A stretch of 28,813 nt of DNA from JACZQZ01 sp046756945 (lineage in GTDB: Bacteria > Pseudomonadota > Alphaproteobacteria > Rhodospirillales > 2-02-FULL-58-16). The notes below the pieces were generated by a model, which was not told where the DNA came from, made no database searches, and saw only the letters and a program-made list of their open reading frames with translations. Where the stretch lies: positions 1 to 28,813 of the forward strand of contig JBHHXI010000019.1 of the NCBI GenBank assembly GCA_046756945.1, given 5' to 3'. This document shows, one piece after another, positions 8,071-16,311 of the stretch. Position 1 is the first letter of the stretch. Every line of letters starts with the position of its first letter. The translations under genes were made by a program, and so were the position numbers.

Positions 8071-8976
8071 TCACGGACCCTCGCGCAACAGGGCGAGCAG
8101 GTATTCGCCGTAACCCGACTTCGCCAACGGCTCGGCGAGCCGGCGCATCTGATCGGCGTCGATGAATCCCATGCGCCAGGCGATCTCCTCCGGGCAGGAG
8201 ATTTTCAGCCCCTGGCGGGCCTCGATGATGCGGACGAAGTCGATCGCCTGAGCGAGCGCCTCGTGGGTGCCGGTATCGAGCCACGCGGAGCCGCGCCCGA
8301 GCAGCTCCACCTTGAGGGTTCCCCGCGCCACGTAGGCCATGTTGACGTCGGTGATCTCCAGTTCGCCGCGCGCCGACGGCGTCAGCCCCCTGGCGATCTC
8401 GACCACGTCGTTGTCGTAGAAATAAAGTCCGGTCACGGCGTAGCTGGATTTCGGCCGGGCCGGCTTTTCCTCGATGCTGGTGGCGTTGCCCGCCTCGTTG
8501 AAGGCGACGACGCCGTACCGCTCGGGGTCGACCACGTAATAGGCGAAGATCGTCGCCCCCTCGGCGCGCGCCGCCGTGCGCTGCAGGCGCCCGGCCAGGC
8601 CCTGGCCGAAGAAGATGTTGTCGCCGAGAACCAGGCACACCGGATGATCGCCGATGAATTGCTCGCCGATCAGGAACGCCTGCGCCAGACCGCCCGGTTC
8701 CGGCTGCACCGCGTAAGTAAGCTCGACGCCCCATTGGCTGCCGTCCCCAAGGAGGGTGCGGAACTGATCGGCGTCGTGGGGGGTGGTGATGATCAGGATA
8801 TCGCGGATGCCGGCCAGCATCTGGGTCGACAGGGGGTAATAGATCATCGGCTTGTCGTAGACCGGCAGCAGTTGCTTGCTGACCACACGGGTCGCCGGGT
8901 AGAGGCGGGTCCCGGCGCCTCCGGCAAGGATGATCCCCTTTCTGCTAGGGGACTTGTGGTCGGCGCGTGCACTCAT
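8071..8976 (-). CDS. rfbA: Glucose-1-phosphate thymidylyltransferase
   Basis: First step of the rhamnose pathway: dTTP plus glucose-1-phosphate gives dTDP-glucose and pyrophosphate. The 301-residue protein has the nucleotidyltransferase signature GIILAGGAGTRLYPAT (residues 14-29), SKQLLPVYDKPMIYYPLS (33-50), the metal-site D119 in LVLGDNIFFG, SIEEKP, and a typical RmlA C-terminus with WLDTGTHEAL and ISCPEEIAWRMGFI. The ATG at 8976 lies 45 bases inside the 3' end of rfbB, an overlap of coding regions in different frames, so the two genes are tightly linked. Short family form (RmlA, not the long two-domain type). Confidence 0.95.
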   Translation of the reverse strand: MSARADHKSPSRKGIILAGGAGTRLYPATRVVSKQLLPVYDKPMIYYPLSTQMLAGIRDILIITTPHDADQFRTLLGDGSQWGVELTYAVQPEPGGLAQAFLIGEQFIGDHPVCLVLGDNIFFGQGLAGRLQRTAARAEGATIFAYYVVDPERYGVVAFNEAGNATSIEEKPARPKSSYAVTGLYFYDNDVVEIARGLTPSARGELEITDVNMAYVARGTLKVELLGRGSAWLDTGTHEALAQAIDFVRIIEARQGLKISCPEEIAWRMGFIDADQMRRLAEPLAKSGYGEYLLALLREGP

Positions 8977-9020
8977 GGAAGCGGAAAGGTCCTTCCGTAC
9001 GGGTCCGGCAGGGGAGCGCC

Positions 9021-10103
9021 TCAGCGGCCCGGGGCCGAGACTTCGAGCCCCAGCCGCTCGCCGCGATAGGCTCCGGACGTGACCCGCTCGCACCACCCCT
9101 GATTGGCCAGGTACCACGCGACCGTCTTGCGCAGGCCCGATTCGAAGGTTTCACGCGGTTTCCAGCCGAGCTCCCGCTGTATCTTCGTGGCGTCGATGGC
9201 ATAGCGCAGGTCGTGCCCGGGGCGGTCGGTGACGAAGGTGATCAGCGAGGCGTGCGGCCGATGGTCCGAGTCCGGCGCCAGTTCGTCGAGCAGGGCGCAC
9301 AGCGCGTGGACGACCTCCAGGTTGGTGCGCTCGTTGTGTCCGCCGATGTTGTAGGTCTCCCCCGGCCGCCCCTCGCACACCACCTTGTACAGGGCCTCGG
9401 CGTGATCGTCCACGTAGAGCCAGTCGCGCACGTTGTCGCCCTTGCCATAGAGGGGCAGCGGTTTGCCGGCGAGGCCGTTGCGGATGAGCAGCGGGATCAG
9501 TTTTTCCGGAAACTGGTAGGCGCCGTAATTGTTCGAGCAGTTGGTGACGATGACCGGCAGTCCGTACGTGTGGTACCAGGCCAGAGCCATGTGATCCGAC
9601 GACGCCTTGCTGGCGGCGTAGGGTGAATTGGGCTTATAGGGGCTATCCTCGGTGAACAGGCCCTCGGGCCCGAGGCTGCCGTAGACTTCATCGGTCGAGA
9701 TGTGGTGAAAGCGGAACGCCGCCCTGGCCGCGCCATCGAGGCCGTTCCAGTGGGCCCGCGCCGCCTCCAGCAGCGTGTAGGTGCCGACGACGTTGGTCTC
9801 GACAAAGGGCCCGGGGGAGTCGATGGAGCGGTCGACGTGGGTTTCGGCCGCCAGGTGGATCACCGCGTCCGGGCGGTAGCGCGAAAAGACCCCGTGCACG
9901 GCGTCGCCGTGGGAAATATCGACTTTCTCGAAATGATAGCGCGGACTGTCCGCGACCTCGGCCAGGGAGTCCAGGTTGCCGGCGTAGGTAAGCTTGTCGA
10001 GATTGATCACCGTCGCGTCGGTTGAACGGATGAGATGGCGGATCACGGCGGACCCGATGAAACCGGCGCCTCCAGTGACAATGATATTCATCGGCTCTGC
10101 CAT
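9021..10103 (-). CDS. rfbB: dTDP-glucose 4,6-dehydratase
   Basis: Second step: NAD-dependent conversion of dTDP-glucose to dTDP-4-keto-6-deoxyglucose. The 360-residue extended SDR has VTGGAGFIGSAVIRHLI (Rossmann, residues 9-25), AAETHVDRSI (85-94), the STDEVYG motif with T137-D138-E139, and Y162xxxK166 in NSPYAASKASSDH. The nucleotide-sugar binding NNYGAYQFPEKLIPL segment and DWLYVDDHAEAL follow. Either ATG 10103 or ATG 10091 could be used; neither has a strong ribosome binding site. It is the first gene of the rfbBACD block; the 257 bases upstream, to the ATP-grasp gene, may hold a promoter, though none was clear. The actual end of rfbA's start region overlaps nothing: rfbA's ATG at 8976 lies 44 bases beyond this stop. 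Confidence 0.95.
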   Translation of the reverse strand: MAEPMNIIVTGGAGFIGSAVIRHLIRSTDATVINLDKLTYAGNLDSLAEVADSPRYHFEKVDISHGDAVHGVFSRYRPDAVIHLAAETHVDRSIDSPGPFVETNVVGTYTLLEAARAHWNGLDGAARAAFRFHHISTDEVYGSLGPEGLFTEDSPYKPNSPYAASKASSDHMALAWYHTYGLPVIVTNCSNNYGAYQFPEKLIPLLIRNGLAGKPLPLYGKGDNVRDWLYVDDHAEALYKVVCEGRPGETYNIGGHNERTNLEVVHALCALLDELAPDSDHRPHASLITFVTDRPGHDLRYAIDATKIQRELGWKPRETFESGLRKTVAWYLANQGWCERVTSGAYRGERLGLEVSAPGR

Positions 10104-10360
10104 CGCGCCAGAATGCCACGGCCGGTATCGACCGGCACGGCTCCAATCGGGGGTCCGATTTTGCCTGTTCGACCAGCGGATTGCAATTCCCGCGGGCCGG
10201 TCCCGCCGTCACCGATCACCGCCGTGGTACCCGCCTGGGCCGCCATGGGGAACCCTGGCCGTCGATCTCCGATGATCCGCCGGTCCCTGTCGCCAGCCGC
10301 CGGCGGCGCATCGGCGCGCCTGGCGCCATGACAGGGCAACGCCGTCGCCGTGCCCCTCGA

Positions 10361-11410
10361 TCAGCGGCCGCGCCCGACGCCGGTCCGAACCGTCTTGGCG
10401 GCCCCGCGGGTCCGTTCCTCCATGGCGTCCAAGAGGGCGTCGACGATGATCTCGTTGGTGTCCTCCAGGTGCTTCCAGATTTCCCATCTTTCCGGAGGGA
10501 TGCTTGCGGTGATCTGGAAACAGGGGTTGATCTCGAAAATCGTGATCCCTCCGTCCTCGGCGATAGTAAAATCGACAACCCCGAAATCGAGGCCCAGGGC
10601 GCGGAACTGGTGGATTATCCTGCCCTCGAAGTCGCCGCCCTGTCCGGCGACAAACGTTTTCTCCTCCTCGATCAACTCGGGCCGGGCGAGCATGACATCG
10701 CGGCTTTCCCCGGCCACCTTCCACGAATCGGAAATCACCAAATGGCGCCGGAACAGCCGGTCGTTCACGTAGATCACCCGATATTTTCTGTACAAACCGT
10801 CGGCGGATACGTAGTCGACGAAGTCGGTGACGAGAAAGCCGGGAAGACCGTCGAGCGGAGGGGGAATCTTGTCCGCCGAGTCGATCCTCAACAGGTCGCG
10901 TCCGCCATGGGCGCCAACCGGGCGGCCGAGGACGGGCAGCGTATGCCCGACGCGCTCAAGGTGCTCGGCCAGGGTCCCGGATTCAACGTCGTAGCGGCTG
11001 GTGAGGGGCATGTTTACGCCCGCCTGGTGGCCCAATACATAGCTGCTTGCGGCGCGGCTGGTTCCCATCACGGCCCAGGGGTGATTGAGAACGGGGATCT
11101 TGAACTGGCTGATGACCGTGGCGAGAGTTTCGAGCGAGCGCTGGTGAAACGCGGGATCGCAAATGCAGTTCACGATCACATCCGCGATGTCGAATTTGGG
11201 CCGTTTAATAGGCCCCAGAACGATCACGTCCTTGCGCCACCCCCGTTCCCTGATCGCCTTTTCAAGCTGGCTGGCAGCCTGCACGTTTCCCGAAAGATCG
11301 ACCGATGTTCCGGGCCGCCCGGCGGTTTCACCGATTTTGGCGACGACTTCCGGACTTGGCCCGGCGCCCTCGGGATAATCGGGTATGGCTACGAATAACT
11401 GGATGTACAT
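10361..11410 (-). CDS. ATP-grasp ligase-like protein
   Basis: The 349-residue protein has the layout of ATP-grasp carboxylate-amine ligases, which form an acyl-phosphate and join it to an amine or thiol. A glycine-rich loop (RPVGAHGGRDLLRI, residues 163-176) precedes an ATP-binding strand (YRKYRVIYVNDRLFRRHLVIS, 207-227). The C-terminal metal/ATP site reads LDFGVVDFTIAEDGGITIFEINPCF, with D280, E293 and N295 at the positions of the Mg ligands. The N-terminal third (preATP-grasp domain) contains VLNHPWAVMGTSRA. Close to RimK/glutathione-synthetase-type folds, but no substrate is readable. It lies 95 bases downstream of the GNAT-like gene and near the AurF-like oxygenase, all on the minus strand, which together look like a small-molecule or glycan-tailoring set. 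The ATG at 11410 lacks a strong ribosome binding site. Confidence 0.75.
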   Translation of the reverse strand: MYIQLFVAIPDYPEGAGPSPEVVAKIGETAGRPGTSVDLSGNVQAASQLEKAIRERGWRKDVIVLGPIKRPKFDIADVIVNCICDPAFHQRSLETLATVISQFKIPVLNHPWAVMGTSRAASSYVLGHQAGVNMPLTSRYDVESGTLAEHLERVGHTLPVLGRPVGAHGGRDLLRIDSADKIPPPLDGLPGFLVTDFVDYVSADGLYRKYRVIYVNDRLFRRHLVISDSWKVAGESRDVMLARPELIEEEKTFVAGQGGDFEGRIIHQFRALGLDFGVVDFTIAEDGGITIFEINPCFQITASIPPERWEIWKHLEDTNEIIVDALLDAMEERTRGAAKTVRTGVGRGR

Positions 11411-11505
11411 GCCTGGATGCGATCCGCTGTCCTAGATATCCTGCGCAGAAGATCGGCATGGACCCCGGTTCACCAACCTCCGCAAAGCCGCCGGTTCCAT
11501 GCGCG

Positions 11506-12195
11506 TTACCGGTCGGGAATTCCCACCGGGACGGGATCGGACGCCGCGCCGGCCCGTATTTCCATGTCGCCATCCATACAGGTGGCCGGATAGCGGGCCT
11601 GTAATTTGCGGGTGAAATTGAACAAGGCGCGCGACGGGGTACGGCGGAAGTGTATCTTCATGGCGAAGACTTTTATCCCGACCACGGCGCGGTATGGAAC
11701 AATCAGCACCAGGCCGAGACGCGCATACTTTGCCGCGAACAGGAAGAACTCGTGTTCCTCGACACCGGCGATAACGCCCGGGCACCGGCAACGCACCGCC
11801 TCTTGGCAGGCCATCGACGCCCCCGCCCAATGGACGTTCCCGCCCCGGTAATCCGGGTGCACCCAAACGTCGTGGATCAGGACATGTCCCGGCAAGACGT
11901 CGATAAATTTGAAGATCCATTGGGTATAGGCCCCCGTCTCGCTGACCCAGAGGTGGTAGATGACCCGGCCTGTATCGGTATCCAGTCCGATCAGGCACCT
12001 GTCGCCCGTCTGGTAGCGGGTCTCCACCGTTTCGGGCGGTGTATCCAATATCTCGGGTCTGGACCGCCACTCCTCGCGCGGCAGCCAATGCATGCGCAGG
12101 TTGTCAGGCAGGGTCACCCGCGGCGGGCCATCGCCGTTCCTGTACCATGCCGTCCGGGTAAGGTCGGACTTGAACAGGACAAGCTCGCGGACCAT
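11506..12195 (-). CDS. Probable GNAT-fold acyltransferase
   Basis: From the ATG at 12195 the protein has 229 residues; an in-frame TTG at 12261 would give 251, and no ribosome binding site decides between them. The middle resembles the GNAT (GCN5-type N-acetyltransferase) core: a beta strand pair around RCLIGLDTDTGRVIYHLWV, then LIHDVWVHPDYRGGNVHWAGASMACQEA, where V-H-P-D-Y-R-G-G-N stands for the acetyl-CoA pyrophosphate loop (usually R/Q-xx-G-x-G/A). The final segment, FFLFAAKYARLGLVLIVPYRAVVGIKVF, fits the C-terminal part of the fold. The match is by shape rather than strict motif, so function is tentative. Neighbours are an ATP-grasp ligase (95 bases downstream) and an AurF-like oxygenase upstream. 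Confidence 0.6.
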   Translation of the reverse strand: MVRELVLFKSDLTRTAWYRNGDGPPRVTLPDNLRMHWLPREEWRSRPEILDTPPETVETRYQTGDRCLIGLDTDTGRVIYHLWVSETGAYTQWIFKFIDVLPGHVLIHDVWVHPDYRGGNVHWAGASMACQEAVRCRCPGVIAGVEEHEFFLFAAKYARLGLVLIVPYRAVVGIKVFAMKIHFRRTPSRALFNFTRKLQARYPATCMDGDMEIRAGAASDPVPVGIPDR

Positions 12196-12403
12196 GACCG
12201 ACCCGGAAGCGCCGAACACGAACCCGTCCGGCCGGGTTATGTGGAGGCCTGCCGAAATCAATGGGCTGAACCCGTATGCGCGCCTGCCGCCAGTGCGTAC
12301 ACGGCCGTCCGTCGGCCACGGGCCCGTCTTTCCTCAACGTGTCTTGCGCGCGCCATTGCCGTTCGCCTTTTTCCGGAGGCCGGTCAATCGGTGGAATGAT
12401 GGG

Positions 12404-13357
12404 CTATGGGGCGAGACGGCGAATGGCCCGATCAAGCATCTCGTAACGCTCCGCGTTTCTGGTCGTGATGGGGGAGGTCGACCGATTCAACAAAGAGTCG
12501 GTATACGTTGCCGAGCGGGCGCTCATCGCCTGCCTGATCATCCCGGCTTCCCGGTCGCGAAGATCCGGAAAGTCGGCGACGAGCCGTCTGATGGGTCTGT
12601 CGTAACCCCAATCGACGCTGTAATAGGCCTGAAACGCGATGCCGAGAACCTTGGCGTTCACCTGTTCGGCCCAGCCATGCTGGCCCGTCATCAACCAATC
12701 CGCAATCATCGAATCGAGCTTGCAGTGGCGCGCCTCGTCCTGGGCATGAAGGATGTAAACCGAAGCAAACACCGGGTCGATATCCTCATTCCCGTCCCGA
12801 TATCTCCGGCTTATCAGAATCGTCTGCTCCTCCAACGTCCCGGCGAACAGCCCCCAAGCCGACAGCAACCGCGGCAGACGGGCCATCACGCCGATGAGAA
12901 AGGAAACATTCCGCGGCGGGACGAAAAAGTAGAACGGGCTGTTTTCGTAAATGTCGGGACGCGCCAGCTCCAGCAGCCGGTAAAGACTGGCGTTATGGTG
13001 TTGCTCGTCGGTGACGAAGGATTCGAGCAGGGTACGCAGGGATGGCGTCGGCACCTCCCCCCGCACCAGATTCGTCAGCGCGGCAATGATCAGATACCTC
13101 TCCAGCCAGATGAATTCCTCGGCCATCTGCAGGGCAAAGTAGTGGTTGTAGCGCAGGCGCTGTTGCGGCGTCAGATCGTCGTAGGCCGGCGTGCTCCAGA
13201 GCGGCGCCAGATCTTCCGGAATCCAGAATTTGCCCGCGTCCGGCCCGTCGCCCCAGGAAACCGTATCCAGGGTCAGCCTGGTCGGCTTCAGATCCGACGC
13301 CTCGCGCTCTATTCTGCGCCGAAGTTCGGTCTCGAGTGCTTGCACCGTCACACACAT
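12404..13357 (-). CDS. AurF-like diiron oxygenase
   Basis: A ferritin-like four-helix diiron protein of about 317 residues, related to p-aminobenzoate N-oxygenase AurF. The metal-ligand pattern of that family appears complete: a glutamate in MAEEFIWLERY (E80 or E81), E118xxH121 in TDEQHHNAS, a glutamate in GTLEEQTI (E176 or E177), and H204xxxE208xxH211 in HAQDEARH. The spacings agree with those of AurF. Family members oxidise amines to hydroxylamines or nitro groups, or hydroxylate carbon, with O2 in the cytoplasm. Substrate here is unknown. The ATG at 13357 is preferred; TTG 13387 would add 10 residues. It heads the minus-strand block, followed by the GNAT-like and ATP-grasp genes, and a TTAA-N7-TTAA box lies about 140 bases upstream. 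Confidence 0.8.
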   Translation of the reverse strand: MCVTVQALETELRRRIEREASDLKPTRLTLDTVSWGDGPDAGKFWIPEDLAPLWSTPAYDDLTPQQRLRYNHYFALQMAEEFIWLERYLIIAALTNLVRGEVPTPSLRTLLESFVTDEQHHNASLYRLLELARPDIYENSPFYFFVPPRNVSFLIGVMARLPRLLSAWGLFAGTLEEQTILISRRYRDGNEDIDPVFASVYILHAQDEARHCKLDSMIADWLMTGQHGWAEQVNAKVLGIAFQAYYSVDWGYDRPIRRLVADFPDLRDREAGMIRQAMSARSATYTDSLLNRSTSPITTRNAERYEMLDRAIRRLAP

Positions 13358-13891
13358 GCTCCATCGATTGCCCGGAATGTCCACCAACGCCCAGGCCGTC
13401 GGGCCGGCAACGGGAGCTTATCCGGTACGGCGCCAGAGTCACGTGATCCTAACAACACTCCCCGACCACACAAAATCCTTAACACTTCCCTGTTTAAAAC
13501 ATTGTTAAACCGGCCTGTCCCGGTTGCGCCGTCCCCCTCCCGAAACCGCGACGCGAAGCGCCACCCCGCCTTCCTTCCGGTGAAGAATCTCCGCCTTTGA
13601 CGACAAGCGGGCAATGTGCCGCCGATGGCCGCAGCCCCCCCGCCCGGCCCTAATCCCCGGGGGGGCCGGAACAGCCTCTGAAACGAAGATTCAAGAGATT
13701 CCCGGCCGACAGCGGGTCAACGGGAGATCGTCCGCGACAAGGCGGTTAATTTTGATTAATGTTTTATTCACGGCATCGCGGTATGACCATCTGGCGTACC
13801 CTTTGGTGATCGCGCCGGTCGGATTTGGCTTGCTTGCCGGTCGCCCTTTTTGCACTCTTTCCAATGGGAGATCACGGGGAACGGCCCGGAA
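13358..13891. other. Divergent intergenic region between the diiron oxygenase and the T1SS operon
   Basis: A 534-base region serving two divergent genes. It contains an AT-rich patch around 13440-13510 with a TTAA-N7-TTAA box, a GC-rich middle, and a second AT-rich patch at 13740-13790 with TTAA-N6-TTAA (13746-13759). On the minus strand a weak pair TTGTGT-N16-TAGGAT (with -10 at 13451-13446) could serve the oxygenase. No good -35/-10 pair was found for the T1SS operon. Open frames crossing it have no recognised domain. Confidence 0.5.
13494..13508. promoter_or_regulatory. CtrA-like box (TTAA-N7-TTAA)
   Basis: TTAA-AACATTG-TTAA, embedded in the longer inverted repeat GTTTAA-N7-TTAAAC (13492-13510). 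This is the exact form of the binding consensus of CtrA, the cell-cycle and motility response regulator of alphaproteobacteria. It lies about 140 bases upstream of the diiron oxygenase start and 384 bases upstream of the T1SS ATG, so either or both could be its target. Assignment rests on consensus match and on the second site upstream of the intact lapG-like gene. Confidence 0.5.
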
Positions 13892-16288
13892 ATGAGCACC
13901 GCTGCGAAGACGGAGAATAAGTCCGATCCGCCGGTAACCAACCCGACAGCGGCGAATCCCGCGGCGTCCGAGGGGAACGCGGAATCCGCTGCCCGGACGG
14001 TTGGGGAACCGGCGCCCATGGCGAAGGCGAGGATCCTCACCAAGGACGTCGCCGAGGGGATTGCCGATCCCATGGATGGGGGAAAGCGTCCTGCCGACGC
14101 TGCGGGCGAGTCATCGGCCGCGCGAGCGGAGGAATCCGGCTGGGAGCTGCACCCTTCGGAAATGTCGGCCGACGCCCAGGATGCGCTGGCCGGGTGCCTG
14201 GTGGCGCTGACCAAGATCTTCGGCAGCCCCCGGTCGGCCGAATCCATGACCACGGGCCTGCCGCTGGAAGACAACAAATTGACGCCGCCGCTTTTCCTGC
14301 GCGCCGCCGAGCGCGCCGGGCTGAGCGCCCGCATCGTCCGGCGCAAGCTGGGCAAGATTCCCGACGTCGTTCTGCCGGTCGTGCTGCTGTTGAAGGACCG
14401 CTCGGCCTGTGTTCTCGTGCGCCACATGCCGGGAAGACAGTCCGAGGTCATCCTGCCCGAAACCGGCCTCGGAACGCAGACCATACCCACCGACGAGCTG
14501 TTGGAGATTTACGACGGGTACGCGATCTTCGTGCGTCCCCAGTTCAGCTTCCGCCGTCACAGCCAGGAGGGCCCGTCGGGACAGGCGGGTTCGTGGTTTT
14601 GGGGCACCCTGGGCATGTTTTCCGGCACCTACGTCAACGTTATCATCGCCGCCATCCTGATCAACACGTTTGCCGTTGCCAGCCCCCTGTTCGTCATGAA
14701 CGTTTACGACCGGGTGGTTCCGAACCAGGCCACCGAAACCCTTTGGGTCCTGGCCGCCGGGATCGCCACGGTCATCGGCTTCGATCTCGTGCTCAGGACC
14801 CTGCGCGGGTATTTCGTCGATGGTGCCGGAAAGCGCGCCGACGTCGTGCTGTCCAGCCGAATCTTCGCCCAGGTCCTCAATATCCAGATGGCGGCGCGCC
14901 CCAACTCGGCCGGCGCCTTCGCCAATCAGCTTCGCGATTTCGAATCCCTGAGGGACTTCTTCACCTCGGCCACGTTCGTGACCCTGGTCGATGTTCCGTT
15001 CCTCGGACTGTTCCTCCTCGTCATCTGGATGGTCGGCGGGCCGGTGGTTTTTGTGCCCATGGCGGTGGTTCCCATCGTCATCGTGGCCGGACTGTTCGTG
15101 CAGTTCCCCCTGCGCGCCGCGATCCAGACGACGACGCAGGAAACCTCGCAGAAGCACGGCATCATCGTCGAGACCATCGGCGCCCTGGAAACCGTCAAGA
15201 GCCTCGGCGCGGAAGGCAAGATGCAGCGTGAATGGGAACGTTTCGTCGGCTTGGCCGCCCGCTCCGGCCTGCGCGCCCGGACCGTCTCGCAACTGGGTAT
15301 CCAGATTGCCGCGACGGCCCAGCAACTGGTGATCGTCGGGGTCGTCGTCATGGGCGTCTTCCGCATCCAGGAAGGCGAAATGACCATCGGCGCGCTGATC
15401 GCGTGCACCATCCTGACCGGACGGACAATGGCCCCCCTGGCCATGGTGGCCGGCCTGCTGTCCCGGCTCCAGCAGTCGATGACGTCGTTGAAGAACCTCA
15501 ACCAGATCATGTCCCTGCCCGTCGAACGCCCGTCGGAGAAGAATTTCCTGAGCCGGGCCATCGGCAAAGGGGCCATCGAGTTCCAGAACGTGACCTTCAA
15601 CTACCCCGGTAGCGACATTCCCGCCTTGAGGAACGTGTCGTTCCACATCAAACCGGGGGAACGGGTAGGCATCCTGGGTCCCATCGGCTCGGGCAAAACC
15701 ACGATTTCGAAACTCCTGATCAGCCTGTATGCGCCGAGCGACGGCGCCGTCCTGATTGACGGCACGGACGTCCGCCAGATCGACCCCGTCGATATCCGCC
15801 GCTCCGTCGGCGTCATCCTGCAGGACGTGATTCTGTTCCACGGAACCGTGCGCGACAACATCGCCATGGGCACCCCGTACGCCGACGACGAGATGATCTA
15901 CCGGGCCGCCTCGCGGGCCGGCGTGCACGAATTCATCAGCCGCCACCCGCACGGCTACGACCTCATCGTCGGCGAACGGGGCCAGACGTTGTCCGGAGGC
16001 CAGCGTCAATGCATCGCCCTGGCCCGGGGGCTGGTGCCCGATCCACCGATCGTGTTGCTTGACGAACCGACCAGCATGATGGACCTGACGTCGGAAAGGC
16101 AGTTCGCAAACCGCCTCAAGGGTTTGTTGACCGGCAAGACTCTTATCCTGATCACCCACCGGCCCTCGCTCTTCCATCTCGTCGACCGGCTTATCGTCTT
16201 GAGCCAGGGGCGCATCATCGCCGACGGACCGCGCGACGAGATACTGAACAGAGCGAAACAACACAGCAAAGCCAAAGACGACGGTTAA
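13892..16288 (+). CDS. Type I secretion ABC transporter, LapB/LssB type
   Basis: A 798-residue fused permease/ATPase that powers export of a large adhesin or RTX-type protein through the inner membrane. Order: a ~90-residue low-complexity Ala/Glu-rich extension; a C39 peptidase-like domain (~95-225) starting DALAGCLVALTKIFG (Cys102), as in LapB-type transporters; a transmembrane domain from ~237 (WGTLGMFSGTYVNVIIAAILI); and an ATPase with Walker A GPIGSGKT (K602), signature LSGGQRQ (700-706), Walker B IVLLDEP (D724, E725) and H-loop His756. The ATG at 13892 is preferred over the TTG at 13850. It is followed after 23 bases by the HlyD-type adaptor. The C39-like domain in LapB relatives binds substrate rather than cutting it. 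The long N-terminal extension is unusual. The TolC-type pore is not in the window. Confidence 0.92.
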   Translation: MSTAAKTENKSDPPVTNPTAANPAASEGNAESAARTVGEPAPMAKARILTKDVAEGIADPMDGGKRPADAAGESSAARAEESGWELHPSEMSADAQDALAGCLVALTKIFGSPRSAESMTTGLPLEDNKLTPPLFLRAAERAGLSARIVRRKLGKIPDVVLPVVLLLKDRSACVLVRHMPGRQSEVILPETGLGTQTIPTDELLEIYDGYAIFVRPQFSFRRHSQEGPSGQAGSWFWGTLGMFSGTYVNVIIAAILINTFAVASPLFVMNVYDRVVPNQATETLWVLAAGIATVIGFDLVLRTLRGYFVDGAGKRADVVLSSRIFAQVLNIQMAARPNSAGAFANQLRDFESLRDFFTSATFVTLVDVPFLGLFLLVIWMVGGPVVFVPMAVVPIVIVAGLFVQFPLRAAIQTTTQETSQKHGIIVETIGALETVKSLGAEGKMQREWERFVGLAARSGLRARTVSQLGIQIAATAQQLVIVGVVVMGVFRIQEGEMTIGALIACTILTGRTMAPLAMVAGLLSRLQQSMTSLKNLNQIMSLPVERPSEKNFLSRAIGKGAIEFQNVTFNYPGSDIPALRNVSFHIKPGERVGILGPIGSGKTTISKLLISLYAPSDGAVLIDGTDVRQIDPVDIRRSVGVILQDVILFHGTVRDNIAMGTPYADDEMIYRAASRAGVHEFISRHPHGYDLIVGERGQTLSGGQRQCIALARGLVPDPPIVLLDEPTSMMDLTSERQFANRLKGLLTGKTLILITHRPSLFHLVDRLIVLSQGRIIADGPRDEILNRAKQHSKAKDDG

Positions 16289-16311
16289 TACGGGACCTGT
16301 GGTGAGGCATC

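Noticed and set aside
12092..13600. 502-codon plus-strand frame across the diiron oxygenase and GNAT-like genes
   Set aside because: It is antisense to two genes with recognisable motifs and has no domain of its own.
13746..13759. TTAA-N6-TTAA as a third CtrA site
   Set aside because: The spacer is 6, not 7, so it is mentioned as context but not called as a site.
14111..16264. 717-codon frame antisense to the T1SS transporter
   Set aside because: Composition (Gly, Asp, His, Gln, Arg) is typical of the antisense shadow of a GC-rich gene, and the sense strand has all ABC transporter motifs.
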